Of a stretch of DNA of 64,000 nt, positions 49,627-58,600 are shown piece after piece. The DNA comes from Sulfitobacter aestuariivivens. Lineage in GTDB: Bacteria; Pseudomonadota; Alphaproteobacteria; Rhodobacterales; Rhodobacteraceae. The translations under genes and the position numbers were made by a program. The stretch spans positions 1,302,001-1,366,000 of the forward strand of contig NZ_JACTAG010000002.1 in NCBI RefSeq assembly GCF_014763045.1. Direction: 5' to 3'. The notes beneath the pieces were generated by a model. The model did no database searches. It was not told the DNA's origin and saw only the letters and a list, made by a program, of their open reading frames with translations. The number at the start of each line of letters is the position of its first letter. Position 1 is the first letter of the stretch.

Positions 49627-50136
49627 TCAGTTCAACACAAATTCCATGACCAGAATGTCGGCTACCCGGCCTTGCCCCACGACGACCTGCACACGTCGAA
49701 GCATCTGAGCCCGCAGCCGTGCGAGGCCGGACTGATCCTCCAGATCGGAGGGTTCAAGTGCGCGCAAATAGCTGTTGAGCACATCGACAACCCGCGGCAG
49801 AAGCTGAGTTACCTCTTCTTGGTGCCGGCTTGGCACTTCCAGTTGCGCCCGAAACCGAAGATGCCGCGCGCCTGCCCTGTTCCCAAGTGACACAACAAGG
49901 GGATCAACCGGCACAAAAACCATGTCCGGCAGGCTACGGTCGTAACCTGCTTTGCCCGGAGAGCTGGCATCTGATTCGACCCTCAAAACCATGCCTGACC
50001 AGGTTGCATGAAAGCCACCAATTGCCCCGACAACCGCAAGCAAAACTCCTATAATGACGAGGAGTTTCAGAGAGTTCACTGGCGCATCAATTTCAACTGT
50101 TCCTTTGGTTGAGTCGGGGCTTTCGGTGACTGACAT
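49627..50136 (-). CDS. fliL: Flagellar basal-body protein FliL
   Basis: FliL (169 aa): a short cytosolic tail, one transmembrane helix (about 25-45, LLVIIGVLLAVVGAIGGFHA) and a periplasmic FliL domain. The domain contains VFVPVDPLVVSLGNRAGARH and LRFRAQLEVPSRHQEEVTQL. The ending is QMLRRVQVVVGQGRVADILV. It stabilises stators around the MS ring. It is the first gene of a minus-strand run toward motA, divergent from fliF with a CtrA-like site in the 75-base spacer. A second FliL-family gene is at 39743. Confidence 0.93.
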   Translation of the reverse strand: MSVTESPDSTKGTVEIDAPVNSLKLLVIIGVLLAVVGAIGGFHATWSGMVLRVESDASSPGKAGYDRSLPDMVFVPVDPLVVSLGNRAGARHLRFRAQLEVPSRHQEEVTQLLPRVVDVLNSYLRALEPSDLEDQSGLARLRAQMLRRVQVVVGQGRVADILVMEFVLN

Positions 50137-50160
50137 GGGACAGATATAGACCGCATTGCA

Positions 50161-50175
50161 CTAACCGAATGTTAA
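50161..50175. promoter_or_regulatory. Candidate CtrA-binding site between fliL and fliF
   Basis: CTAA-CCGAATG-TTAA: one mismatch from TTAA-N7-TTAA. It is centred between the divergent fliL (25 bases away) and fliF (37 bases away) genes, so one site could serve both operons. Confidence 0.5.
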
Positions 50176-50211
50176 GGCCCGTCGTGCATCTGTGGCGGAG
50201 AGCCGGACAGA

Positions 50212-51870
50212 ATGTCGGGCGATCCGGAGGTAAGTGTGCAGCAATTTATCAGTGCCTGGTCTGGTCTGGAACGGCGGCGGCAAATCATCGTCGTCATAGC
50301 GACGGTTGCGATGTTTGTCGCTATTCTGGCGTTATCCCGCATGGCTGCAGCACCCAGCATGACGCTTTTGTATGCAGGCCTTGAAAGCGGCGCTGCGGGT
50401 GATGTCGTCCGTGCGCTTGAACAACGTAGCGTTGCGTTTGAAGTGCGTGGCGGTTCGATCTTTGTGGATTCGCGGCAGCGTGACCAACTGCGGCTGACAC
50501 TTGCCAGCGAAGGGCTGCCTGCAAACAGCAATCGTGGTTACGAACTTTTGGATAATTTGACGGGGTTTGGCACCACCTCGCAAATGTTTGACGCTGCATA
50601 TTGGCGCGCCAAGGAGGGCGAGCTGGCGCGCACCTTCGTGTCCAGCCCTCACATTGCTCAGGCGCGCGTCCACATTGCCACCACGGGATCGAACCCATTT
50701 CAACGCGGCGTCACGCCCAAGGCTTCTGTGTCGCTGATGCCCAGCGGTGCCGAACTGACAGCGGCGCAGGCCAAGGCCGTTCGCTTTCTTGTCGCCTCTG
50801 CAGTTGCCGGCCTCGCGGCAGAGGATGTGGCCGTCATTGATGGCAACGGCGCCCTGCTGGGTCAAAGTGATGCCCCGGTCCCGGCCATTGGCGGGGACGA
50901 CAAGGCACAGGTTCTGCGCGAAAAGGTGCAGCGATTGCTGGAGGCCCGGGTGGGGTTCGGCAATGCCATCGTCGAGGTCAGCGTCGACACTGTTAATGAA
51001 AGCGAAGCCATCCGCGAGACCCGCTTTGACCCCGACAGTCGGGTTGCGATCAGCACAGATACAGAGGAACGGACCGGCACGTCTAATGACAGTGGCGGCG
51101 GCGAGGTGACTGTGGCCAGCAATCTGCCCGACCAGCAGGAAGGGGACGGTGAAGCGTCGTCATCCCAGAACTCCGAGACACGCGAGCGGATCAACTATGA
51201 AGTGTCAGAGACCGAGCGTGAAATCGTCAGGGCACCAGGCGCAATCAAGCGCGTCACCGTTGCGGTTCTGGTGAACGAACCGGTGGTGACCGATGCCAAC
51301 GGCGCTGTCACCCCCGCCCCGCGCGAGGAGGAGGAGCTGGACGCCCTGCGCGAACTTGTCGCTTCTGCAGTCGGCTTTGATGAGGCTCGTGGCGATAACA
51401 TCACCATCAAATCCATGGCCCTCCTTACGGCCGCGCCTGCAGGTACCCCAGCGGATCAATCGCTCCTTGCGGGGATGACGTTCGACGTGATGTCGGTCAT
51501 ACAAACTGCCGTTCTTGCGCTCGTTGCTCTGATTCTTGGGCTCTTCGTTGTCCGTCCATTGCTGTCTCGTCCTGCTGCGCCCGTACTTGATGAGACCAAA
51601 CCCCTCGCACTGGCGTCCGCGCCGGAAAATGACCCGGAAGTGCAAAGCGCGCTTTCCGGCGAAGTGAGCGATGGGGAAACGACATTGCCAGAATTTGAGG
51701 TCGACCCGACATTTCAACCAAGGGCGATGGATCTGCCGGATATCTCCATGCTTGGTGACCCGGTATCTGATGATCCTGTTGAAAGGCTGCGCTCGATGAT
51801 TGCGGAGCGGCAGGATGAAACCGTTGAAATCTTGCGGAGTTGGCTCGAAGACACGGAGGAAAGTGTTTAG
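50212..51870 (+). CDS. fliF: Flagellar MS-ring protein FliF
   Basis: FliF (552 aa), which forms the MS ring. The transmembrane helices lie at about 24-43 and about 425-448 and flank a large periplasmic ring-building region. Typical stretches are MTLLYAGLESGAAGDVVRAL, ASEGLPANSNRGYELLDNLT and YWRAKEGELARTFVSSPHIA. ARVHIATTGSNPFQRGVTPK and NYEVSETEREIVRAPGAIKR are also typical. The carboxy-terminal cytosolic tail, which normally binds FliG, ends with MIAERQDETVEILRSWLED. It heads the operon fliF-fliH-fliN-fliP. No fliG follows. Confidence 0.97.
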   Translation: MSGDPEVSVQQFISAWSGLERRRQIIVVIATVAMFVAILALSRMAAAPSMTLLYAGLESGAAGDVVRALEQRSVAFEVRGGSIFVDSRQRDQLRLTLASEGLPANSNRGYELLDNLTGFGTTSQMFDAAYWRAKEGELARTFVSSPHIAQARVHIATTGSNPFQRGVTPKASVSLMPSGAELTAAQAKAVRFLVASAVAGLAAEDVAVIDGNGALLGQSDAPVPAIGGDDKAQVLREKVQRLLEARVGFGNAIVEVSVDTVNESEAIRETRFDPDSRVAISTDTEERTGTSNDSGGGEVTVASNLPDQQEGDGEASSSQNSETRERINYEVSETEREIVRAPGAIKRVTVAVLVNEPVVTDANGAVTPAPREEEELDALRELVASAVGFDEARGDNITIKSMALLTAAPAGTPADQSLLAGMTFDVMSVIQTAVLALVALILGLFVVRPLLSRPAAPVLDETKPLALASAPENDPEVQSALSGEVSDGETTLPEFEVDPTFQPRAMDLPDISMLGDPVSDDPVERLRSMIAERQDETVEILRSWLEDTEESV

Positions 51871-52475
51871 TGCCTTCCCTTTCTCACCGATATCGTGACT
51901 TTGGGGCATCCGAAGATGGTGCGTCCCTAGCGGTAGAAGGTGCACATTCAGCCGCAGATGAAGATGCCGAACTAGAAGCGTTCGATACCGGCTATCGGGC
52001 CGGTTGGGAGGATGCCGTAAAGGCATTGGAGGGCGGAACCGATGCCGCCGCGAGGGGCATCGCGCAGACTCTGCAGGACATGGCCTTCACCCTTCGCGAA
52101 GCGACCGCGCATCTGCATGCCGCGATGCAGCCATTGATGCAGCAGATCGTGAACAAACTTCTTCCAAAGATTGCGCGGCCGGTGATCGGTGCGCAGATCA
52201 TCGAACAAATCGGGCTCCTGACAGAGCAAACGGCTGAGTACGCGATCGAAATAACGGTTGCCGAAGACAGCCTCGAAGGCCTGCAAGACCTTCTTGGAGA
52301 TCAAACCATCGGCCCCTTTACCTTGGCCGGGGATCCCAAGCTCCGGATCGGGCAAGCCTATCTTCGGGTGAACCAAACCGAGCGAGAGATCAATTTCGAT
52401 GCCGTCCTCGCGGGTATCAGCGAAGCGTTTGATGCCTTTTACGATCAAATGAAGGAGCCGCACCCCAATGACTGA
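51870..52475 (+). CDS. fliH: FliH-like flagellar export ATPase regulator
   Basis: A 201-aa cytosolic protein. A variable acidic amino terminus is followed by a helical domain (AGWEDAVKALEGGTDAAARG, AMQPLMQQIVNKLLPKIARP) and a carboxy-terminal alpha/beta part (AEDSLEGLQDLLGDQTIGPF). This matches FliH in size and architecture. FliH holds FliI and links it to the C-ring. It starts with GTG 51870, one base into the fliF stop, with GGAGGAAA upstream. It overlaps fliN by 8 bases. Its position between fliF and fliN supports the name; sequence conservation is moderate. Confidence 0.82.
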   Translation: MPSLSHRYRDFGASEDGASLAVEGAHSAADEDAELEAFDTGYRAGWEDAVKALEGGTDAAARGIAQTLQDMAFTLREATAHLHAAMQPLMQQIVNKLLPKIARPVIGAQIIEQIGLLTEQTAEYAIEITVAEDSLEGLQDLLGDQTIGPFTLAGDPKLRIGQAYLRVNQTEREINFDAVLAGISEAFDAFYDQMKEPHPND

Positions 52476-52797
52476 CATATCAACCAGCACACAAGCATCC
52501 GAAAAAAATGCACCACCAGGTGCGGCGGCCGTTGCAGCGGATCCCAGCAACCCCTTCACGTCTGTGCCGATTGACGTATCGGTCTGCGTTGGCAAGGCGC
52601 AGCCATTGATCCGCGATCTCGTCATGCTTGGAGAAAATGCGGTGCTGACCCTCGACCGCAGGATCGATGACCCTGTTGACCTTTATGTGGGTGAGCGACT
52701 GATCGCGCGCGGATTACTGGAAGAGAAAGAAGGCGATGACACCGGTCGATTGGTTGTCCGATTGACGGAAATCGTTGATCTGCAGCATCAGCCGTGA
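52468..52797 (+). CDS. fliN: Flagellar motor switch protein FliN
   Basis: FliN (109 aa), a C-ring switch component. The carboxy-terminal SpoA/FliMN domain covers residues 33-109: VPIDVSVCVGKAQPLIRDLV, LDRRIDDPVDLYVGERLIAR and GRLVVRLTEIVDLQHQP. The amino-terminal 30 residues are a low-complexity linker. It overlaps both neighbours (8 bases with fliH; GTGA with fliP). The other usual C-ring genes, fliG and fliM, are not found nearby. Confidence 0.93.
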   Translation: MTDISTSTQASEKNAPPGAAAVAADPSNPFTSVPIDVSVCVGKAQPLIRDLVMLGENAVLTLDRRIDDPVDLYVGERLIARGLLEEKEGDDTGRLVVRLTEIVDLQHQP

Positions 52798-53540
52798 GGT
52801 CGTTCCAGTCTTTGGCAACGATTGCGGTGCTGGCTTTTGCGGTGGCTTGCTGTCTGCCGCAGGGTGCTGCGGCACAGGATTTGAACATCCCATTGGGCGA
52901 AGACGGCTCGATTACTGCCCGCACGATACAGCTGTTTGCATTGATCACGATCCTGAGCCTCGCGCCGGGCATTGCAATCATGATAACTTGTTTCCCTTTC
53001 CTGGTGACGGTTTTTTCAATCCTGCGTCAAGCGATCGGTCTGCAGCAATCCCCCCCAAATATGCTGATCGTCAGCTTGGCTCTGTTTCTCACCTATTTCA
53101 TCATGGAGCCGGTTTTTATTGCAGCATGGCAGAACGGGATCGTGCCCTTGACTGAACAGCGGCTCGATCTGGAAACGGCATTTGTGCGTACCCTTGAACC
53201 CTTCCGGGGATTCATGGCGGCGCGCATGGATCCAGAAACATTTCTTGCGATGGCGGAACTGCGCCCCGAAACCACGGCTGCAGAACCCACCCCGGACGCA
53301 CCGCTCAGCGTGCTGGTTCCCAGCTTTATGCTGTCCGAAATTTCCCGTGCGTTTCAAATCGGATTTCTGATCTATCTGCCATTTCTCATCATTGATCTGG
53401 TTGTGGCAGCAATCCTGATGTCGATGGGCATGATGATGGTGCCACCCGCAGTGGTTTCGTTGCCCTTCAAGCTGGCGTTTTTCGTTGTCGCCGATGGATG
53501 GAGCCTGATCGCCGGTAGTCTGGTCCGCAGTTACTTCTGA
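52794..53540 (+). CDS. fliP: Flagellar biosynthetic protein FliP
   Basis: FliP (248 aa), the core of the export gate. A cleavable signal peptide (about 1-27) precedes transmembrane helices with ITILSLAPGIAIMITCFPFL, FSILRQAIGLQQSPPNMLIV and LIYLPFLIIDLVVAAILMSM. GMMMVPPAVVSLPFKLAFFV is the carboxy-terminal signature. It starts with GTG 52794 in a GTGA overlap with fliN. No fliO gene lies between fliN and fliP. It is the last gene of the fliF operon, facing flgI. Confidence 0.97.
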   Translation: MRSFQSLATIAVLAFAVACCLPQGAAAQDLNIPLGEDGSITARTIQLFALITILSLAPGIAIMITCFPFLVTVFSILRQAIGLQQSPPNMLIVSLALFLTYFIMEPVFIAAWQNGIVPLTEQRLDLETAFVRTLEPFRGFMAARMDPETFLAMAELRPETTAAEPTPDAPLSVLVPSFMLSEISRAFQIGFLIYLPFLIIDLVVAAILMSMGMMMVPPAVVSLPFKLAFFVVADGWSLIAGSLVRSYF

Positions 53541-53590
53541 CACCTGTGAAGGAAAGGTATCGGTCGCGGTTGCTGACAACAGGGACTGCT

Positions 53591-53616
53591 CAGGGAGGTG
53601 TTTCTAAACCTGCCTG
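53591..53616. terminator. Inverted repeat between convergent fliP and flgI
   Basis: CAGGGAGGT (53591-53599) and ACCTGCCTG (53608-53616) pair with one mismatch around an 8-base loop. The site lies in the 80-base space between two convergent operons. It may be a bidirectional terminator, but no T-run is present. Confidence 0.35.
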
Positions 53617-53620
53617 AACT

Positions 53621-54724
53621 TCAATGCACCACAAATTCGGCATGCAACGCACCTGCCGCTTTGATGCTCTTGAGGATGTCGATCATATCTCTGGGCGCCA
53701 CCCCCAGCGCGTTGAGCCCCGCAATCACCTCTGACAGGGACGTGCCCGGCCGCACCTCGGCAAGGCTGATCCCGGGCTCCTCATCAATCGCTGCATTCGT
53801 GCGCGGTACGACCACGGTCTGCCCTTGCGAAAAGGGGTTGGGTTGGACAACCAGCGGCTGTTCCTGAATACGAAGGGTCAGGTTGCCCTGGCTCACCGCC
53901 ACGCGGCTGATTCTGACGTCTTCCCCCATAACAATCGTGCCCGAGCGTTGATCGACAACGACCCGCGCCTTCCGCTCAGGCTGGACAACAATGTTCTCAA
54001 TACGACTGAGGGCATGGGCAACCGAACGCATGCGGGTAGCCGGCACGTTCAGCTCTACCGTACCACTGTCCAGCATCAAGGCGACGCGACGCCCGAATGC
54101 CCGATTGACCGCGCGCTCGATTCGGTCGGCCGTTGTAAAGTCGGCATCGCGCAGCGCAAGGCGCAGAGTACCAATGCTTTCAAGTTCAAAGTCGATTTCG
54201 CGTTCAACGCGCGCGCCTGAAGGAATGGTTCCGGCCGTGGGCACCCCAGTTGTGACGCTGCCCGCGTCACCTTCAGCCTGCGCGCCACCGGCAATGATTG
54301 TGCCTTGTGAAACAGCGTAGATCTGGCCATCCGCAGCGTTCATGGGTGTCATGATCAGCGTTCCACCCATCAGGCTTTTGGCATCTCCAATTGCGGAAAC
54401 GGTCACATCAATCTGACTGCCCGCCCGCGCGAAGGGTGGCAAGGTGGCCGTCACCAGCACAGCAGCGACGTTTTTGGGGCGAAACTGCTCGCCGGTAACA
54501 TTCACACCCAGGCGCTCAAGGATGTTGGCCATGATGTCTTCAGTAAAGGGGGCATTTCGCAGGCCGTCACCAGTGCCATCCAATCCGACCACAAGGCCAT
54601 AGCCGACCAGATCATTGCCCCGCACACCATCAAAATCAACGAGATCTTTGATGCGGACCGGGCTTGCGGTTGCAGGCAAGGCCATCACGGCGATTGCACA
54701 AAGCAGTAAGAAAAACGTCCTCAT
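53621..54724 (-). CDS. flgI: Flagellar P-ring protein FlgI
   Basis: FlgI (367 aa), the periplasmic P-ring subunit. A signal peptide (TFFLLLCAIAVMALPATA) is followed by the family blocks RIKDLVDFDGVRGNDLVGYG, LVVGLDGTGDGLRNAPFTED and KNVAAVLVTATLPPFARAGS. DVTVSAIGDAKSLMGGTLIM and the carboxy-terminal SLSEVIAGLNALGVAPRDMI are also present. Length is normal. Its ATG overlaps the flgL stop (ATGA). It is the last gene of the operon flgE-flgK-flgL-flgI. Confidence 0.98.
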   Translation of the reverse strand: MRTFFLLLCAIAVMALPATASPVRIKDLVDFDGVRGNDLVGYGLVVGLDGTGDGLRNAPFTEDIMANILERLGVNVTGEQFRPKNVAAVLVTATLPPFARAGSQIDVTVSAIGDAKSLMGGTLIMTPMNAADGQIYAVSQGTIIAGGAQAEGDAGSVTTGVPTAGTIPSGARVEREIDFELESIGTLRLALRDADFTTADRIERAVNRAFGRRVALMLDSGTVELNVPATRMRSVAHALSRIENIVVQPERKARVVVDQRSGTIVMGEDVRISRVAVSQGNLTLRIQEQPLVVQPNPFSQGQTVVVPRTNAAIDEEPGISLAEVRPGTSLSEVIAGLNALGVAPRDMIDILKSIKAAGALHAEFVVH

Positions 54725-55725
54725 AAATAGTTCACCAGAGAAAGCTGCGACATGCGCACCGTGACGGAATAGAGGCTTTGAAGCTGAAATTGGGCTTCCT
54801 CCAGTTTTGTGGCTGCATCAAAGGGATCTGCTTCGAGCAGTGCGGTTTTGGCAAGGGTGAGACTGGTCAATTCGGCTTCGTTGCGCGTGACAACGGCGTC
54901 GATGTTGGCCTCGGAAAAACCGACGCGGGACTGCAAATCGATGATGCCTTTCTGACCGGTGAGCAGATCCTGCCCCGTCAAAGCGAAGAGGTTTCCTTGG
55001 GTGGTGACGTCAAATCCAAAAGCGGGACTATTCGCCAGCGCGGCCACCGCCGCATTTCGAAGCGCTTGTTTCAGTCCGCGTTCGTTTGCGCGCACATCGA
55101 TACTCAGGTTTTCGCGGCTGGAAAGGGCGAACGCAGACAATGCGGCCCCACCACCAGTGTACATCGAGGTTTCGAAACCAGCGGGGTCGTCGAACCAGGC
55201 TGTAGCCAGTGCCATCACATCATCAGGGCTCGCGGCTCCGCTCACTGCGGCCGTCAGATCGGCAAGCAAAGTGGCACTATCACGCATCGGGCGTTGGTCC
55301 GTCGCATTCCCGGCAAAGAGATGACGCCCGGCAACGTCCGTATTCAGCACACCCAGCATGGCATCCAGCACCGCGTGCGCCTGTGCGGCAACATCTGTTG
55401 TAGAGGTCGCAGCGGCACTGCCGCCGGCAGTCAGAAGCGTGTCAGACAAATTTGAGGACAGGTCGGCAAAATGTTCCAACGCCAGTTGCATCGCTGATGT
55501 AAATTGCGTCGCTTCGGACGTGGCAATCTTGAAACCGCTGAGCAGGGTTGTCTTGCGCTCAACGTCTGTCAGGAAACTGTAGTTTCCGGCGACAGTACCG
55601 CGCAGGTCAGAAACCTGGCCTGTGGCAAGCTGATCTGTGTAGTATTGGATCGTTTGCTTCAAGCCCGCGTTTCGTGTGCGCAGGAAGTAAGCTTGAGCCA
55701 GATCGCCGGACGTCGCCGTGTTCAT
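54721..55725 (-). CDS. flgL: Hook-filament junction protein FlgL
   Basis: FlgL (334 aa), a flagellin-like hook-associated protein. The amino-terminal helix begins SGDLAQAYFLRTRNAGLKQT and YYTDQLATGQVSDLRGTVAG. The middle contains VLNTDVAGRHLFAGNATDQR, typical of FlgL. The carboxy-terminal helix LQSLYSVTVRMSQLSLVNYL pairs with the first. It lies 15 bases after flgK. FlgN at 30735 is its probable export chaperone. Confidence 0.94.
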   Translation of the reverse strand: MNTATSGDLAQAYFLRTRNAGLKQTIQYYTDQLATGQVSDLRGTVAGNYSFLTDVERKTTLLSGFKIATSEATQFTSAMQLALEHFADLSSNLSDTLLTAGGSAAATSTTDVAAQAHAVLDAMLGVLNTDVAGRHLFAGNATDQRPMRDSATLLADLTAAVSGAASPDDVMALATAWFDDPAGFETSMYTGGGAALSAFALSSRENLSIDVRANERGLKQALRNAAVAALANSPAFGFDVTTQGNLFALTGQDLLTGQKGIIDLQSRVGFSEANIDAVVTRNEAELTSLTLAKTALLEADPFDAATKLEEAQFQLQSLYSVTVRMSQLSLVNYL

Positions 55726-55740
55726 TTCAATTCCCTTCCT

Positions 55741-57186
55741 TCAAAGCTGATTGAGCCGTTGCATCAATTCGTTCAACACTTCGATCATGCGGGCATTCGC
55801 GGCATAGGTCTGTTCAACCTCAAGCAGCCGCAACAGTTCATCGTCGGTGTCCACCCCATCCGACAATTGCTGCTGGGTCAGTTCAGAAAACCGTGCGGAG
55901 GTGTAGCTGAGCTGCTGCTCTGCACCGATCCGGTCCACACCGATCGCCGAAATCATGTTCGAGACCAGGGCAGATCCGGTCTGTGCTGTGCCACTGAAAG
56001 AGCCGCTTGCCGGATTTTTGGTCGCGCTCAGCGCGGCGGCGAGGTTCTGCAAAAGGGTCGCATCACCTACGGGTCCCTGTGCCGCTGCGTTGATCCCGTC
56101 GCGCAGCCGCCATGGCGCGCCTGCTTGTGCAGGATCGACCAGCGCATTTATCGCCAGCCGCTGCGACAAGCCGACTTCATTCAGCGGATCGAATGCGGAC
56201 CCGCTGTCTGTAAACAGCCCTGCGTCACCGACGGCAAGAGAGGGGTCGACAGCCGGGTTCTGGAAGCGTTCCACCAGATCGCGGGCCAGTGCATCAACGT
56301 CGATCTGCGCGGCGGGTGCCAGTTCATCACGTATCTCGAACTGCGCGCTCAGTAAGCCGCCGCGCAATGCGCCGTCGCCACTGCCGGTCCGTACCGGTTG
56401 ATCGTTGATCGTAAGACCGGACAAACTGCCGGTGTCGACGGACATATAAGGCGTCACCGAGTTTGACGGTGTAAAATCGATGACAGATGCGCGTCCATCC
56501 AGCAAGGCCGCCCCGGAGGTGGAGTAAAGCGCAATCTGCCCGTTCTCTCGCTGGATCTCCCGCACGGGGACAATGGCGCCGATCCGGTCCACCAGCTGTT
56601 GGCGCTGGTCGAGCAGCGCCGATGTATCAACCCCGCGTGCCCGCGCGCCCGTTATGTCGGCGTTGAGGGTGCGGATCTGCTGCAGCGTTGTGTTGAGGTC
56701 GGACACCTGTGTCGCGATGGCGCGATCTGCCTGGCTGCGCGCTTGTTGGATGCCGTTTGATGTATCCTGCAATGTTGTTGCAAGATCATTGGCTGCCCTC
56801 ACTGCTGCCACCAGTCTGTCCGGCGCATCAGGTCGGCTGGCGGCGGTGATCAATGCGGCCTGGAAACCTGCCAGCCGCGCGGACACGGAATTGGGATCGT
56901 CGGGTGTGCCGTAAAGCCCTTCGAGCCGCGCGAAGAAACCGGCTGACAAGCTGGCGCTGTTGTTCGCTGCCTCCGCCAATCTGCGATCCGAGGCCAATCC
57001 AGCGTCAACAATGCGCACCACGCCAACCGCCGTGACCCCGCCCAGCATCCCGCTGCTCAGCGCCAGATCGCGCCTGCCGTATCCTGGCGTCAGAGCGTTT
57101 GCGATGTTGGACGAGATGACCTCTGCGCCACGCCCGGCGGCGCGCAGGCCCAGAACGGCGTTAGACATTGCCGACGAGATGCTCAT
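55741..57186 (-). CDS. flgK: Hook-filament junction protein FlgK
   Basis: FlgK (481 aa), HAP1. The amino-terminal rod/hook-type helix reads MSNAVLGLRAAGRGAEVISS and NIANALTPGYGRRDLALSSG. The middle holds LNADITGARARGVDTSALLD and QRQQLVDRIGAIVPVREIQR. The carboxy-terminal DELLRLLEVEQTYAANARMI and EVLNELMQRLNQL are also standard. The order is the usual hook-to-junction order, 45 bases behind flgE and 15 bases before flgL. Confidence 0.96.
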   Translation of the reverse strand: MSISSAMSNAVLGLRAAGRGAEVISSNIANALTPGYGRRDLALSSGMLGGVTAVGVVRIVDAGLASDRRLAEAANNSASLSAGFFARLEGLYGTPDDPNSVSARLAGFQAALITAASRPDAPDRLVAAVRAANDLATTLQDTSNGIQQARSQADRAIATQVSDLNTTLQQIRTLNADITGARARGVDTSALLDQRQQLVDRIGAIVPVREIQRENGQIALYSTSGAALLDGRASVIDFTPSNSVTPYMSVDTGSLSGLTINDQPVRTGSGDGALRGGLLSAQFEIRDELAPAAQIDVDALARDLVERFQNPAVDPSLAVGDAGLFTDSGSAFDPLNEVGLSQRLAINALVDPAQAGAPWRLRDGINAAAQGPVGDATLLQNLAAALSATKNPASGSFSGTAQTGSALVSNMISAIGVDRIGAEQQLSYTSARFSELTQQQLSDGVDTDDELLRLLEVEQTYAANARMIEVLNELMQRLNQL

Positions 57187-57231
57187 GTATCAGGGTCCTT
57201 TCTGGTGCAGCGCCTCAATGGCTGGCCCGGG

Positions 57232-58542
57232 TCAGCGTTTGATATTTGTCGTCTCCTGCAACATCTCATCAACGGTCTGGATCACCTTCGCGTTGGACGA
57301 ATAGGCCCTTTGCGTGCGGATCATCGTTGTGAGTTCCCCTGCCACGTCGGTTGTGGATTCCTCAAGCGCGTAGCCCACCACATCGCCTGTCGGCCCGTCA
57401 CCCGCATCCCACATAAAGAAGGTGCCGCTGCCCACTGCGGGCTGATAGGTTTGTTCGTCCAAGGCCACCATGCCATTTGGATTTGGCAAATCGACGAGGG
57501 GCACCTGGTAGATCGTGCGCGTAATGCCGGTATCGAAATTTGCGCGGACATACCCGTTTGCGTCGACCTCGACAGAGATCATGTTACCGACGGTCGATCC
57601 GTCTTTGGTGATACTGACGGGCGCGAAACTGTCTGAAAGCTGGGTCAACCCGTTGTTGTCACCGATCATGCCAATGTCGATTTCGATCGGGCCGCCTGCA
57701 ACATTGATAACCAGCCCACCCGTAGCAGGATCATAAGCGCCACCAGGCGCGCCAGCCGTTTGGGTCACTGAGGCAAGCGTACCACCCGCCGTGCGGCTAT
57801 CGGTGAACGTCAGGGTGTATTCGCCAATCACTGTGCCAGGATTGACCGAATCCTCAAGCGTCATTGTCCATTCGTTAGAAGATCCAGCCGCCGGGACAGT
57901 CGGGGTAAAGCTGACATTGACGCTTTCCGAGATGCCCAGATTGTCGAAGTATTCGACCGACAGGGGCTGCGTATCGCCGGCCCCCCCGGCACTGGTTTCA
58001 ATCGCAGGCAGATTGACGCCAAGGCTGATGCGCGTGGTGGGTTCGCTTGAAAACTGGTTCACATTGATCTGAACGGGTCGCAGTCCATCCGCTGTATCGC
58101 GTGGAAACGTCGGAATGCTGCCGTCTGCATTCGCAGGCCAGCCCAAAAGGACCAGACCCGAGGGCGACCGCAGATAACCTTCGGAATCGGTCCGGAAGGA
58201 TCCGGTTGTCGCCAGCAGCATGGTGGGGTTGTTTGGATCGACGGCGATATCGGCCCCTTGCGCGACGGGAATAAAACCGCGTCCACGCACGGCAATGTCG
58301 GTGGCGTTCGACGTGGATATGAGCGACCCGCGCTGGTCAATCAGTCGCTGCGTTGTGGCCCGCACACCGCCCGCGGAATATGTCCCGCCGTTGGACGAGA
58401 TCACCAGCGAATGGAAATCCGTCACGACCCGTTTGTACCCGATCGTTGAGGAGTTCGCGATGTTATCCGAGATTGTCGCAAGACGGGTCGCGTTGGTCTG
58501 CAACCCCGCAATCCCTGCATTGAGTGAAGATGAGATGGTCAT
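57232..58542 (-). CDS. flgE: Flagellar hook protein FlgE
   Basis: FlgE (436 aa), the hook subunit. It begins SISSSLNAGIAGLQTNATRL-like SLNAGIAGLQTNATRLATIS, with NIANSSTIGYKRVVTDFHSL. The core reads STSNATDIAVRGRGFIPVA and SFRTDSEGYLRSPSGLVLLG. The end is TTMIRTQRAYSSNAKVIQTV and DEMLQETTNI. It heads flgE-flgK-flgL-flgI. A CtrA-like site lies 59 bases upstream of the ATG in the 114-base gap from motB, indicating an independent promoter. Confidence 0.97.
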   Translation of the reverse strand: MTISSSLNAGIAGLQTNATRLATISDNIANSSTIGYKRVVTDFHSLVISSNGGTYSAGGVRATTQRLIDQRGSLISTSNATDIAVRGRGFIPVAQGADIAVDPNNPTMLLATTGSFRTDSEGYLRSPSGLVLLGWPANADGSIPTFPRDTADGLRPVQINVNQFSSEPTTRISLGVNLPAIETSAGGAGDTQPLSVEYFDNLGISESVNVSFTPTVPAAGSSNEWTMTLEDSVNPGTVIGEYTLTFTDSRTAGGTLASVTQTAGAPGGAYDPATGGLVINVAGGPIEIDIGMIGDNNGLTQLSDSFAPVSITKDGSTVGNMISVEVDANGYVRANFDTGITRTIYQVPLVDLPNPNGMVALDEQTYQPAVGSGTFFMWDAGDGPTGDVVGYALEESTTDVAGELTTMIRTQRAYSSNAKVIQTVDEMLQETTNIKR

Positions 58543-58600
58543 TGCGACACGCCTTTCTGCTGAACCTGCACACGTTCCCTCAGCCTTAGCCCGGCGGGGT

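Noticed and set aside
51205..52026. A 273-codon minus-strand open frame
   Set aside because: Overlaps fliF and fliH on the other strand and has no family resemblance.
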